64,000 nucleotides of DNA from the NCBI RefSeq assembly GCF_021730395.1, contig NW_026463114.1, positions 1 to 64,000 of the forward strand. The letters are read 5' to 3'. Shown in pieces: positions 11,888 through 22,700 of the stretch. The notes under the pieces were generated by a model that was given only the letters and a program-made list of their open reading frames with translations, made no database searches and was not told where the DNA came from. The stretch is from Mercenaria mercenaria. Lineage: Eukaryota > Mollusca > Bivalvia > Venerida > Veneridae. Within the stretch, counting starts at the first letter, position 1. Every line of letters starts with the position of its first letter. A program made the translations under genes and the position numbers.

Positions 11888-12974
11888 TTTTTTAAGTTTT
11901 TGAAGATTTTCCTATGTAAAATCAAGTGACCCCTGGGACGGGGTCAATTTTGACCCTGGGGGTCAAGGTTTGAACAAATTTGTAGAGGTCCACTAGGCAA
12001 TGCTACATGTCAAACATCTAAGCTCTAGGACTTCTGGTTTATTTTAAGAAAATTTTGAAGATTTTTCTTTTTACAATCAAGTAACCCCATGGGACGGGGT
12101 CAATGTGGCCCCAGGGGTCATGATTTGAACAAATTTTGTAGAGGTCTACTAGGCAATGCTACATGTGAAATATCCAAGCTCTAGGCCTTCTGGTTTTATT
12201 TTTAGAAAATTTTTGAAAATTTTCCTATGTAAAATCAAGTGACCCCTGGGTCGGGGCCAGTTTTACCCCGGGGGTCATGATTTGAACAAAGTTTGTAGAA
12301 GTCTACTAGGCAATGCTACATGTCAAATATCTAAGCTCTAGGCCTTCTGGTTTATTTTTAGAAAATTTTGAAGGTTTTTCTATGTACAATGAAGTAACAC
12401 CATGAGGCGGGGGTCATGATTTGAACAAATTTTGTAGAGGTCCACTAGGCAATGCTACACGTGAAATATCTAAGCTCTAGGCCTTCTGGTTTATTTTTAG
12501 GAAATTTTTGAAAATTTTCCTATGTAAAATCAAGTGACCCCTGGGACGGGGCCGATTTTACCCTGGGGGTCATGATTTGAACAAAGTTTGTAGAAGTCTA
12601 CTAGGCAATGTTACATATCAAATATCTAAGATCTAGGCCTTCTGGTTTATTTTTAGCAAATTTATGAATATTTTCTCATGTACAATCAAGTAACCCTTGG
12701 AGCGGGGTCATGATTTGAATAAATTTTGTAGAGGTTTTCTAGGCAATGCTACATGTGAAATATCTAAGCTCTAGGCCTTCTGGTTTATTTTTTGAAATAG
12801 TTTGAAAATTTTCCTATGTAAAATCAAGTGACTGCTGGGGCGGGGCCAATTTTACCCCGGGGGTCAAGATTTGAACAAATTTTAAATTTTATAGAGGTCC
12901 ACTAGGCAATACTACATGTCAAATATCTAAGCTCTAGGCCTTCTGGTTTATTTTTAAAAAAAAATGAAGATTTT

Positions 12975-14198
12975 TAGCTCACCTGAGCATGAAGTGCTCA
13001 AAGGTGAGCTTTAGTGATCGCCCTGAGTCCGTCGTCGTCCGTCCGTCCGTCGTCAACAATTTGACTGTTAACACTCTAGAGGTCACATTTTTTGCCCAGT
13101 CTTAATGAAACTTGGTCAGAATGTTGCCCTCAATGAAATCTTGGACGAGTTTGATATTGGGTCATCTGGGGTCAAAAACTAGATCACCAGGTCAAGTCAA
13201 AGGAAAAGCTTGTTAACACTCTAGAGGTCACATTTTTGGCCCAATCTTAATGAAACTTGGTCAGAATGTTATCCTCAATGAAATCTTGGAAGATTTCGAT
13301 ACTGGGTCATCTGGGGTTAAAAACACGGTCACTAGGTCAAATCAAAGGAAAAGCTTTTTAACACTCTAGAGGTCACATTTTTGGCCCAATCTTAATGAAA
13401 CTTGTTCAGAATGTTACCCTCAATAAAATCTTGGAGGAGTTCGATATTGGGTTATCTGGGGTCAGAAACTAGGTCACCAGGTCAAATCAAAGGAAAAGCT
13501 TGTTAACACTCTAGAGGTCATATTTTTGGCCCAATCTTAATGAAACTTGGTCAAAATGTTACCCTCAATAAAATCTTGAATGAGTTCGCTATTGGGTTAT
13601 CTGGGGTCAAAAACTACGTCACCAGGTCAAATCAAAGGAAAAACTTGTTAACACTCTAGAGGTCACATTTTTGGCCCAATCTTAATGATCTTAATGAAAC
13701 TTGGTCAGAATGTTATCCTCAATAAAATCTTGGACGAGTTCGATATTGGGTCATCTGGGGTTAAAAACTAGATCACCAGGTCAAATCAAAGGAAAAGCTT
13801 GTTAACACTCTAGAGGTCACATTTTTGGCCCAATCTTAATGAAACTTGGTCAGAATGTTACCCTTAATAAAATTTTGAATGAGTTTGCTATTGGGTCATC
13901 TGGGGTCAAAAACTAGGTCACCAAGTCAAAAAAAAAGGAAAAGCTTGTTAACACTCTAGAGGCCACAATTAAAACTGTATCTTCATGCAACTTATGATGA
14001 TCTTTAGGTCAAGTTCGAATCTGGTCATAAGGGGTCAAAAACTAGGTCACGGGGTCAAATCAAAGGAATAGCTAGTTAACACTTTAGAGGCCACATTTAT
14101 GACCATATCGTAATGAAACTTGGTCACAATGTTAATCTTGATGATCTTTAGGTCAATAGGTCAGGTGAGCGATACAGGGCCTTCATGGCCCTCTTGTT
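12975..14198 (+). mobile_element. Second inserted tandem-core element, ~8 units of ~145-150 bp
   Basis: The left hairpin is AGCTCACCTGAGCATGAAGT / GCTCAAAGGTGAGCT. The unit mark TTAACACTCTAGAGGTCAC recurs near 13066, 13204, 13360, 13503, 13648, 13800, 13947 and 14074. The right end is CAGGTGAGCGATACAGGGCC, a hairpin (AGGGCCTTCATGGCCCT) and CTTGTT. Its core shares CTCTAGAGG and GGTCAGAATGTT with the element at 7439. The host element reads GAAGATTTTT before and CTATGTACAATCAAG after, so the junction is clean within T-rich sequence. Confidence 0.8.
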
Positions 14199-15035
14199 CT
14201 ATGTACAATCAAGTAACCCCATGGGGCGGGGTCAACTTGACCCCAGGGGTCATGATTTGAACAAATTTTGTAGAAGTCTATTTGGCAATGCTACATGTCA
14301 AATACCTAAGATCTAGGCCTTCTGGTTTATTTTTAGAAAATTTTTGAAGATTTTCCATTGTAAAATCAAGTGACCCCATGGGGCGGGGTCAATTTTGACC
14401 CCGGCGGTCATGATTTGAACAAATTTTGTAGAGGTTCACTTGGCAATGCTACATGTCAAATATCTAAGCTCTAGGCCTTCTGGTTTATTTTTTTTTAAAA
14501 TTGAAGATTTTCCGATTGAAATCTATGTAAAATCAAGTGACCCCTAGGGCGGAGTTAATTTTGACCCTGGGGTCATGATTTGAACAACCATAGTAGAGGT
14601 CCACTAGTCAATGCTACATGTCAAATATCTAAGCTCTAGGCCTTCTGGTTTTTGAGAAGAAGATTTTTTAAGATTTTCTTATGTAAAATCAAGTGACCTT
14701 TGGGGTGGGGTCAATTTTGACCCCAGGGACATGATTTGCATAAATTTTTTAGAGGTCCACTAGGCAATGCTTCACACCAAATATCTAAGCTCTAGGGTTT
14801 CTGGTTTTTGAGAAGAAGATTCTTAAAGTTTTTCCTTTCGGTTGTAATGGCAACCAGAGTTCTGCATGGAATTCAATTCTTTGAACAATTTTTGTAGAGC
14901 TTCACCCAAGGAACATTCCTGTAAAGTTTGGATGAAATTTGCCTAGCGGTTTAAGAGGAGATGTCGTATAAAGTAAAAGTTTACGAACGCCGGATGGTGA
15001 GTGATCAGAATAGCTCACCCTGAGCCTTTGAAAAG

Positions 15036-15540
15036 AAAACCCATAGATGCATAACTTCTCACGGTAAATGATATTCCTATAATGTAGTATAACCCTGTCA
15101 AAACGTTTTGAAATAGATTGGCACACACTTTACGGCCCTTTTTATGCACTATTCTAGCTAAGTCAAGGGCCATAACTCTGATATTGATAAACCCAGTTGA
15201 AATACAAGGATCACAGCTTCAGGTGCTAAATGACAACCCTGTGATGTTTGATGACCCTGGGTCAAAGATTTGTTTGATTGCGATACGACTTTCGGACGGC
15301 AGAACGGATGTACAGACAAGGGCAACTCTATGGGTCCCTCACACCACGCCACTGCAAACTTTGTTCTGGAGGGAGGGAAGGGGCACAAAAAATGTTTGAT
15401 CCATGGAATGAAACGCCTTTAACTGATTCGATAATTCTATTACTTTTTTATTAAGCTAAACGCTATACAATTAACACAAGGGCCACAACTCTAGTCTAGC
15501 TGTTTGAAATCAAAATTAAAACACCAAGTTTTATTACTTT
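15036..15540. repeat. Diverged tandem array, right half
   Basis: After the large insertion ends, GCTAAGTCAAGGGCCATAAC (15158) and ACAAGGGCCACAACTCTAGT (15476) resume the repeat seen at 9050-9764. Frames open here on both strands are not genes. Confidence 0.4.
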
Positions 15541-16930
15541 TTTATCAAGCAAACACTGTACAATTTATACAAAATAAAGAATAATACACTTGAATGTGGA
15601 CTTTTCCAACAAGACCCATAACGTTTTACAAATCTAACAATTACATGAGATACAGACTTCTGACAAATTATTTGAAAACAGTTTACTTTTTGACTCAGTC
15701 ATACTTGTTACAGTTACTAACAATAACATGAAACAATCTTTGTCCAGTAACACTAGATAAATTTCTGATGAACCTTTGGTAATTATGCTCGTTATTTCTA
15801 AGGGTAAGGTCTAAATATCTTAAATAGACGGTGATGTGATGGCATATACTCGCGTAAACAAGAATGTATATTCAGTACTAACTAAAATCAAATAATTCTT
15901 TATCATGTAAACTTTTGATAATCTTAAACAAATTCATAATGTAGATAATTATTCCTTTCATATGACTCGGGTCATCCGAACTGCGAGTTTGCTATCGAAG
16001 CAGCATTGTCGTTTTTTTAAATTTTACAGGTTTTTTTTCTTCTAGCTGACAGTGTATAAGACAAACGTGTTTTAAGGTATCCGATATTTGTCTTTTTTGC
16101 ATGTGCAACAAATGATGCAACGATTAAATCTTCCAATAGCATTCATACATAAAGCATTTTTATTCACAGCAGATGAAGACTAGATAAATTACTTAGGATA
16201 TTTAAATATATAAATGTCTACTTGGAAAATTCCACAAGCATACACGGAATACAGTATGTACAAAACAGGTAATTCATGTTCAAACAACTTTCTCTACAAA
16301 AACATTTGGTATTACACAAAAAAAAATGTATACAAGAATAGGATTATTGCATTCAATAATTTCAACAATTTCGAACTGTAACACCTTAAACCATAAAGAC
16401 AAATAAGCTTTATATGATATATAACATGCTGCTAATCTTTGATTCGGAATTTGAACTTAACAACTTGTGAAACAGAATTTTCAGTTATTACACCTACTAA
16501 ATCCAATATGTTCTTCACAACATAGTAAAACAGATTCGTTACTGTTTATACTGAATAAAATAGACATTTAATTATTTTGAATAAAAACCTCCAGGAACAT
16601 TTTGTCAAATTTCATCGTAATCACTAATTGTAAGGGTGTGTATATTATATTTTCAAATTTATTGGCATGCGAGTTAATCGTCCGTGTGAAGAACTCCCTT
16701 TGTTTACTTGTTTAACATGGAAATAAAAGTGCTAAGCAATGTGTTGACCTCGACTGGTGCGTATAATGAAGCCAGTAATACTGTAGGAATAATGCATGTT
16801 TTTTCATGTTACACCATCTGCAGAATCAACAAGGGATTGGAAAGTGACTGAACCCGCTAAGACGAAGGTAACGACGTATCCTGTGGGGATTCTGAGGATG
16901 TTCACAAATTTAAAATGAACATGCGCTTAC
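15541..16930. other. No gene or recognised repeat
   Basis: AT-rich sequence with stops in all frames. I see no exon with credible splice sites and no inverted or tandem repeat of note. Confidence 0.5.
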
Positions 16931-16959
16931 GCTTGAATAAAATATGTAAAATCTAATAA

Positions 16960-17240
16960 ATGAATATATTGTCCCTGAATGTTATTAAATATCCATGAAA
17001 TGCACTCGAATATCTTTGCTGTTTTATCACGCTGACAACATTTCTTTTGGCGTATAATTATCTGTTTACGCTTTTCCTTTGAACGCGCATAATATAAAAA
17101 AGAGTTGAACAGCATGTGAGTGCGAGTCTTTACGAGATTAACTCTCTGTTAATACTTGTAAACTTACTCTCCTTTAAGAGAACAGCGATAAGAACAGCAG
17201 TTTAATGCTAGAATAACATCAAATATCCTCTAAAAATATT
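16960..17240 (+). repeat. Promoter-like repeat, paralogue of 44130-44370
   Basis: Shares a diverged alignment with 44130-44370: CATGAAATGCACTCG, a TATCACGCTGACA block, TTACGCTTTTCC, GAACGCGCATA, a TATAAAAAAG box and GCATGTGAGTGCGAGTCTTT. The order and spacing are the same in both. The TATA box 20-40 bp before a conserved GC-richer block looks like a pol II promoter, perhaps a terminal repeat of an old retroelement. Confidence 0.4.
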
Positions 17241-17449
17241 ACATTTGGAACATGGTATTCTTCAATATATCTGTTTATAAGAGTTCCACTAAGGCAGTTG
17301 TTAGGCCTAGTGTGTGGTATGTACAATTTATTACCCTTCACGATCAGACTCCTTATACTTAGTTACTTTCAATGCTTCCAACGGTACTTTTAGTACTGTT
17401 TATCACACACTAACAATTAAATATAGATACATAGAAAGAAAATAATAAA

Positions 17450-17455
17450 TTTATT
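17450..17455 (-). terminator. Polyadenylation signal of the HEPN/B-box gene
   Basis: On the minus strand AATAAA lies 113 bp beyond the stop codon of the gene ending at 17568, a normal distance for a short 3' UTR. Confidence 0.5.
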
Positions 17456-17567
17456 CTTTTAACCTTAACACTTATTAGTAATTTGTAAAATTTGTGTTTC
17501 TGATATTACTGTTTCCTGCACGCTTCTAACACTTTTTTTCTGTTGGAGATGTTTGTGTATTTACATA

Positions 17568-20500
17568 TTATATCACAACTTTGAATAATTGCAGTTTTGT
17601 CCCTTCCTCAGGACTGTTTGAAATGGCAAGTCTTGTTTTGTTCTTTGAGAAACAAATACTGTAAGGAAACGTCATATCTATCTTATGAGATGCTACAATT
17701 TTTCCTAATGGAGAAATCTGTATAATACTGTTTGTTCTCATGCTACAAAGAAAGATACAATCAAACGGTCCTATTGCGGCATTTCTTGGTTCTCTGATTT
17801 GTTCGTCCACAACATCAACTCTGCTGTTGGTCATGTTGTCATATATAAAGACAGTGTGGGCATTTCTATCGGTGAGAGCAACTTTGTCTCTATCTCTTAT
17901 GTATGTACAGGCACTGGCGTCAATCGCATACTTTTTGTTCTGAAAGTCGATACTGAAATCTTTCTCTTCTCCTGATAGAGATACAATACGAAAAGGTCTT
18001 GTATCATCAATTGTTCCAACAACAAAATTCTTATCATCCATCAGACATACTGACACATATTGAGTCGTTACATTACATGTCCTGATCAAAGATATATCAT
18101 TAGATTTACTGACACGTAGAAAGTCTATCTTGTATACATTGCCACTTGTTATCGCCACTTCCTCCTCAGATACAACAACTACACACAGTGGATAATACGA
18201 TAACTGATAGGATCCTACTTTCTCAAGCTTCTCATTGTAAATCAAGCATTTCTTGTTTTGATTATCTACGGTAAAAAGCCTGCCATCAGGCAAGAAATCA
18301 AGTCCTGTGTAAAATGGTACTCTCTTTTCGTTTTCATTCTGCTTCAGTTCGAGAACACCAATCTGATACAACTGTACAGGCCTGGTTTCCGGTGCCTCCA
18401 CTCGTACTGGTACTAGTTCAGAATGAAGTGCAATTTGCTCTGGTAATTTTAACTCCATGTGTAAAGATACAATATCCACATCTGTTAGGGACTGCACTTC
18501 GTTTCTAAATTCCTCTATCCGATATTGAAACACAAGTTTGTGTGAGGGTGTGCCACATTTAGTCATATTTATCATTGAAAGTTTGGCTTGTTCAGATTTC
18601 TCAATGACATGCTCACAGTATTTGCGATTTTTCTTTATTTCATTCAATGTACTATTTTTCATTTCATTAACTTTTTCTTTTATTTTTTGTGATTCAGAAT
18701 CAAATTGCTTCAATAACGCATTTCTGTATTCATCTAACCTTGCTGTAATACTTTCTACATTCTTGTTTACATCTCTTTCAATGGAAGACAACCATGCAAT
18801 AAGCAGGCGTGCTTCGTTTTGTAGTCGAGGTATTTCCATTGTTGGATTGTGTGTTGATTCACGCGTTTCTTCAGAAATGGAATAAATTGTACTGCAGTTT
18901 TCATGTTTCTCTTTTAAACACACCTCACAGCAAAGTTTACTGTCAGATTCGCAGATATATAAGAGGCTCTTTTTATGTATGTCACACAAGTCATAACCCT
19001 TCATATCTATCTTTATTGGTTTACCTTTGACTAATCTTTGCCGGCTGTGCGTCTTCTCAACAGTATGGATACGTTGGTTGCATTCAGTGCACATAAACTG
19101 ACAGCAGGCTTCACAATAGAATGTTGCAGTGTTGTCTACACTGAAACAAACCTCACAGCTGGGCAGTGTATCGGGAAAATTTGATTTAGTGAAATCGTCT
19201 GTGCATCCTAAAAATATAAAAACTAAGAGCTTAAACTTTTTCAATTTAGCATTACGTTTAAGAAATCGAGATATAATCTTAATTGTTATGATATTAAGGT
19301 AACAAATACAAATAATTATAACAAGAGCTGTCCTTAAGACAGCGCGCTCGACTTTTCGCAGTGCTTGAATCTGAATTAGAGCTTTGCCAGTAAAAAATTT
19401 ATAAAACTTTTAACTGAAAAATTCTAAGTCTAAAAGGGGCATAACTCCATTAAAATTCAAATCAGAGTTATGGGGATTGTTTCTCCTGGTGTAGACTTAT
19501 AGACTGATAGTAAATAACTGTTTAAAGTTTTAAATCAAAAGCTTTAATAGTAAAAGAGCTATTTGACTCTATCTAAACATTTAACCAAAACTTTTAAATC
19601 AAAAGGGGGCATTAAGTCCATCAGAATTCATATCAGAATTATGGGGCTTGTTTCTCCTGGTGTAGACTTTGATAGTAAATAACTAGTTTAAGTTTCACGT
19701 CAAAATCTTTGACAGTAATAGAGATATTTGACTTTATCAAAAACTTTAACCAAACATTCTTAGTCAAAAAGGGGCATAACTCCATTAAAATTAAAATCAG
19801 AGTTATGGGGATTGCTTCTCCTGGTGTAGACTTTAATTGATCACAACTATTTTAAGTTTCAAGTCAATAGCTTTGATAGTAACAGAGATATTTAAATTGA
19901 TAAAAAAACCAATGGCGACGCTGACACCGGGGGGAGTGCAATTTAGCTCTACTTTTTCTTAAAAACTAAACATTAAAAAAAATATTATAGAAAATTCATA
20001 ATGTTGCTCATTTATCAATTACAATATTAATTACAATATAAATATGTGTCATTCTTTAAACAAATTTATTCTATGAAAAAGAATTTTTACCAAAATGCAG
20101 TTTCTGAAACTCTTCTATTACTTCCTGCTTAAAATCTGCAAAGGAAATATTTAGAACAGATATAAAATGTATTAACAACAATCAAATGTATGTTATAAAA
20201 ACGAAAGACTTGACCTTTGGTACATAAAACAAGATAAAAATGTTATTTGTTCTACAAATATTTTAATCAAACACAATTGGAAACACGAAGTGGGCAACAT
20301 TTTGTATCACTATTCTTATTCTAACATCTAGATGCCACCCTCTACACCTTATAAAACTGAACTGGCATCTCACATCTTCTTTCTTCCGGGTTCTGGCGAT
20401 ATTGGTAAAAACAAGAGGGTCATGACGACACTGAATCGCTCACCTGAGTAATATGAGCCACATGTTTCAAATGGCAAACTGATGCAAAAATATTAGAAAG

Positions 20501-22304
20501 TAGGTCGTCAAATTCATGGTCACTGAAAGTCAGTTTTAAGATTGGTGTGCAAAAGTGTACATGTCATCCAAATTTCAAGGCTGTATCTTAAAAAAACAAG
20601 AAAGTATGTCAGTAGGTCAAGGTCACAGTCAAGTGACTCCTAGTCACTTAGGGTCATCAGGTAATTATAATTAAACAGTCTAGGGAATACAATCTGATAA
20701 TCTTTTAAGTATTTATTCCTATATAACTCATAAAACAAGTGACCCCCAGGGTGGGGCCTCTTCTCAGCCAAGGGGCATAATTTGAACAATCTTGCTAGAG
20801 ATCCACTAAGCAATTTCAATGCTACATACCAAATATCAAAGGCCTAGGCCTTAAACTCTCAGAAAAGGAGATTTTATTTTTTTCCCTATGTAAGTCTATG
20901 TTAAATTTGGGACCCCTAGGGCAGGGCCTCTTTTCACCCCGGGGGCATAATTCGAACAATTCTGGTAGAGGACCACAAGGCAATGAAACATATCAAAATA
21001 TCAAAAGCCTAGGCCTTGCAGTTTCAGGCAAGAAGATTTTTAAAGTTGTTTCCTATATAAGTCTATGTAAAACTTAAGACCCCCCGGAGGCAGGGCCATT
21101 ATTCACCCCAAGGGCATAATTGGAACAATCTTGATAGAGAACCACAAGGCAATGCTTCATACCAAATATCAAAGGCCTTGGTCTTGCGGTTTCAGACAAG
21201 AAGTTTTTTCCTTTACAAGTCTATGTAAACCTGGGACCCCCGGGGCAGAGCCTCTTTTCACCCCAGGGGCACAATTTGAACAATCTTCATAGAGGACCAT
21301 TAGATAATGTCACATGCCAAATATCAAGGCTCTATGCCTTGCGATTTTGGACAAGAAGATTTTTAAAGTTTTTCCTTCTGGTTGCCATGGCAACAACAGT
21401 TCTGCATGGAATTCAATTCTTTGAACAATTTTGAAAGGGGGCTGCCCAAGAATCATTCCTGAGAAGTTTGGTGGAATTCTGACTAGTGGTTTTCAAGAAG
21501 AAGATTTTTTTAGAAAATGTTGACCGACACACGACCTTGAGCTGTCACAAAAGCTCACCATGAGCCTTTGGCTCTGGTGAGCTAAAAATACTAAATAGGA
21601 AATATCGTTCTCTTTTTAAGTACGAAAACCACAAAAATTACATCATTTGAATACTATGTCCTACATCTTGAATGGATATATATCTTTTTACCTGAGAGCG
21701 ATTCTTGTAATCGGTTCTCTGATGCTTTGACTTCTTGCAGAATATCTTCAGACTGTTTTTCCAACATTCCTTCAAAATCTTGTAATAGCTCATCTTCATT
21801 CCTCAGCTCCATTACATACTTTAAAGCAGTTGCCTCATCAAGAGGTTCGCCTGTGAACTTCTTTATTAATTTTGAGCATTCAGTCTGTAGAGTCACGTCA
21901 AGGCCTACGCACAATTTCGTTAATGCATCTTCCAGATCTGTTTTTAAGTTGTTGTAATCAGCGAGTTCAACCGAAGCCGTGGAATTATGTGCCAACGTGT
22001 TTCTTGTTTCCTTTATTACTTTAATGTACTGTTTGTCTGTGGTTGATAGAATCAGCACGTCAAGTAGAACAACTGTCAACAAGGAAAGGTCAAGGTCTTC
22101 TACATGTAATATGCCACTGGTTTGGAAAAGTACTATACACTGTGATTTCAGAAGCTTCTTTTTCAATGCTTTCTCATGGGGTTTGAGTACAATGTTGAGT
22201 TGCGTTCCTGCAAGTTCCCTGTGAGTTATGCCTCTACAGACCAGCATGCCAGCTTGAACGAGGAGCAACAACAGTCGTATGAAATACTCAGTCTGTACAT
22301 TCAT
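17568..22304 (-). CDS. HEPN (DZIP3-like) + B-box + coiled-coil + NHL-like propeller protein, 765 aa
   Basis: Three coding exons: 22304-21692, 20135-20091 (45 bp) and 19207-17568. Both introns are GT..AG in phase 1, so frame is kept throughout. Residues ~5-150 resemble the HEPN domain of DZIP3-like proteins, with the RNase-type motif R-N-T-L-A-H at 101-106 (R-x4-H, polar residue after R). Residues 237-273 are a B-box-type zinc finger (CEVC, CEACC, CTEC, H, H), 294-324 a second (CDIH, CESD, CCEVC, HENC). A long coiled coil covers ~345-450, and ~505-765 holds repeated strands of an NHL-like six-bladed propeller (GLDFLPDGRLFTVDNQNK). There is no RING finger, so it is unlikely to be a ubiquitin ligase alone. 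The ATG at 22302-22304 follows a good acceptor; a 5' UTR exon probably ends at 22658 (GTAAGG donor). Both introns contain tandem-core elements. Role inferred: cytosolic RNA-directed or scaffold protein, possibly immune. Confidence 0.85.
19319..19956 (-). mobile_element. Tandem-core element, 3 units of ~170 bp, in intron 2 of the HEPN gene
   Basis: Opens with AACAAGAGCTGTCCTTAAGA, with a hairpin CTGTCCTTAAGACAG right after the AACAAG end, and CGCGCTCGACTTTTCGCAG. Units carry AAAGGGGCATAACTCCATTA, AATCAGAGTTATGGGG and TTTCTCCTGGTGTAGACTT. It closes around GGCGACGCTGACACCGGGG and TAGCTCTACTTTTTC. Confidence 0.65.
20410..21587 (-). mobile_element. Tandem-core element, ~4 units, same family as 9765-15035, in intron 1 of the HEPN gene
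   Basis: Opens with AACAAGAGGGTCATGACGAC and CGCTCACCTGAGTAATATGA. Units carry CCCTATGTAAGTCTATG, GACCCCTAGGGCAGGGCC, ACCACAAGGCAATG and AAAGGCCTAGGCC. It closes with GTTGCCATGGCAAC, TTCTGCATGGAATTCAATTC and an intact hairpin AGCTCACCATGAGCC / GGCTCTGGTGAGCT. Both ends are better kept than in the larger copy. Confidence 0.75.
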
Positions 22305-22700
22305 CTTCTGAAATTAGATTTTCAAATTTGATAATTTTCAATAACAGTTGCAGAAAGCATTAGAGAGGTTGCGATTTCATTCTTGTTGTAGTAAAGAAAC
22401 TGTTCACAAAATATACCTTTTCACATTCAACTGTGCCTGTAAACACACTCTTACACATTTTAAGTGCGTAGATTTTACTTGTGGCAGTACCAGGTGCTTC
22501 GATTAAAATCAGTTTCCTTTTCATACTCACAATAGAAGTAGAGCAGAAGCATCTTAACATATCTTAAATGATCATGCAAGGTTCCAACACTAAGTTTGGT
22601 GAACTGCTTTGGTATGGTCCATGAGAAGGAGTTGTTTAGGATTTTTCTCTTCCTTACCTCAGGTGACCCTTGTTTGCTGTTCGGTGGAGCCAATTATATA
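22305..22700 (-). promoter_or_regulatory. 5' region of the HEPN gene with probable untranslated first exon
   Basis: On the minus strand a TATATAA stretch at about 22693-22699 precedes a short segment ending at 22658 with donor GAG|GTAAGG. The matching acceptor TTTCAG|AAG lies at 22307, two codons before the ATG. No ATG occurs in frame in the first segment (TAA precedes TTGGCT), so it is untranslated. Whether TATATAA is a real TATA box is uncertain. Confidence 0.35.

Larger units (their letters stand above)
9765..15035 (-). mobile_element. Large tandem-core element (~14 units of ~155 bp) interrupted by two others
   Basis: In plus orientation it opens with AACAAGAGGGTCATGATGAC (a palindrome GGGTCATGATGACCC just inside the end) and CGCTCACCTGAGTAATATGA. 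Units carry CTATGTACAATCAAGTAACC, GACCCCGGGGGTCATG, GGTCCACTAGGCAATGCTAC and AGCTCTAGGCCTTCTGG. It closes with TTCTGCATGGAATTCAATTC, CGGATGGTGAG and the start of a hairpin AGCTCACCCTGAGCC near 15012. The copy at 20410-21587 has the same two ends and only about four units. Two other elements are inserted, at 10310-11887 and 12975-14198. No coding capacity. Confidence 0.75.

Noticed and set aside
9765-14198. CRISPR-like array
   Set aside because: Units are ~150 bp, contiguous and without spacers, in a eukaryotic repeat context.
15118-15399. Opposed frames of 93 and 76 codons as genes
   Set aside because: Both lie in the repeat array that continues from 9050-9764.
17740-19030. Plus-strand frames opposite the B-box gene
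   Set aside because: They are antisense shadows of the large exon at 17568-19207.
19208-19244. Start MKKFKLLVFIFLG as a signal peptide for the B-box protein
   Set aside because: These codons are intron: TATTTTTAG at 19208 is an acceptor, and the frame joins upstream exons with matching phase.
22658-22693. Upstream frame beginning with TTG (APPNSKQGSPE) as N-terminus of the HEPN protein
   Set aside because: No ATG in frame and a TAA just before; it is better read as an untranslated exon.
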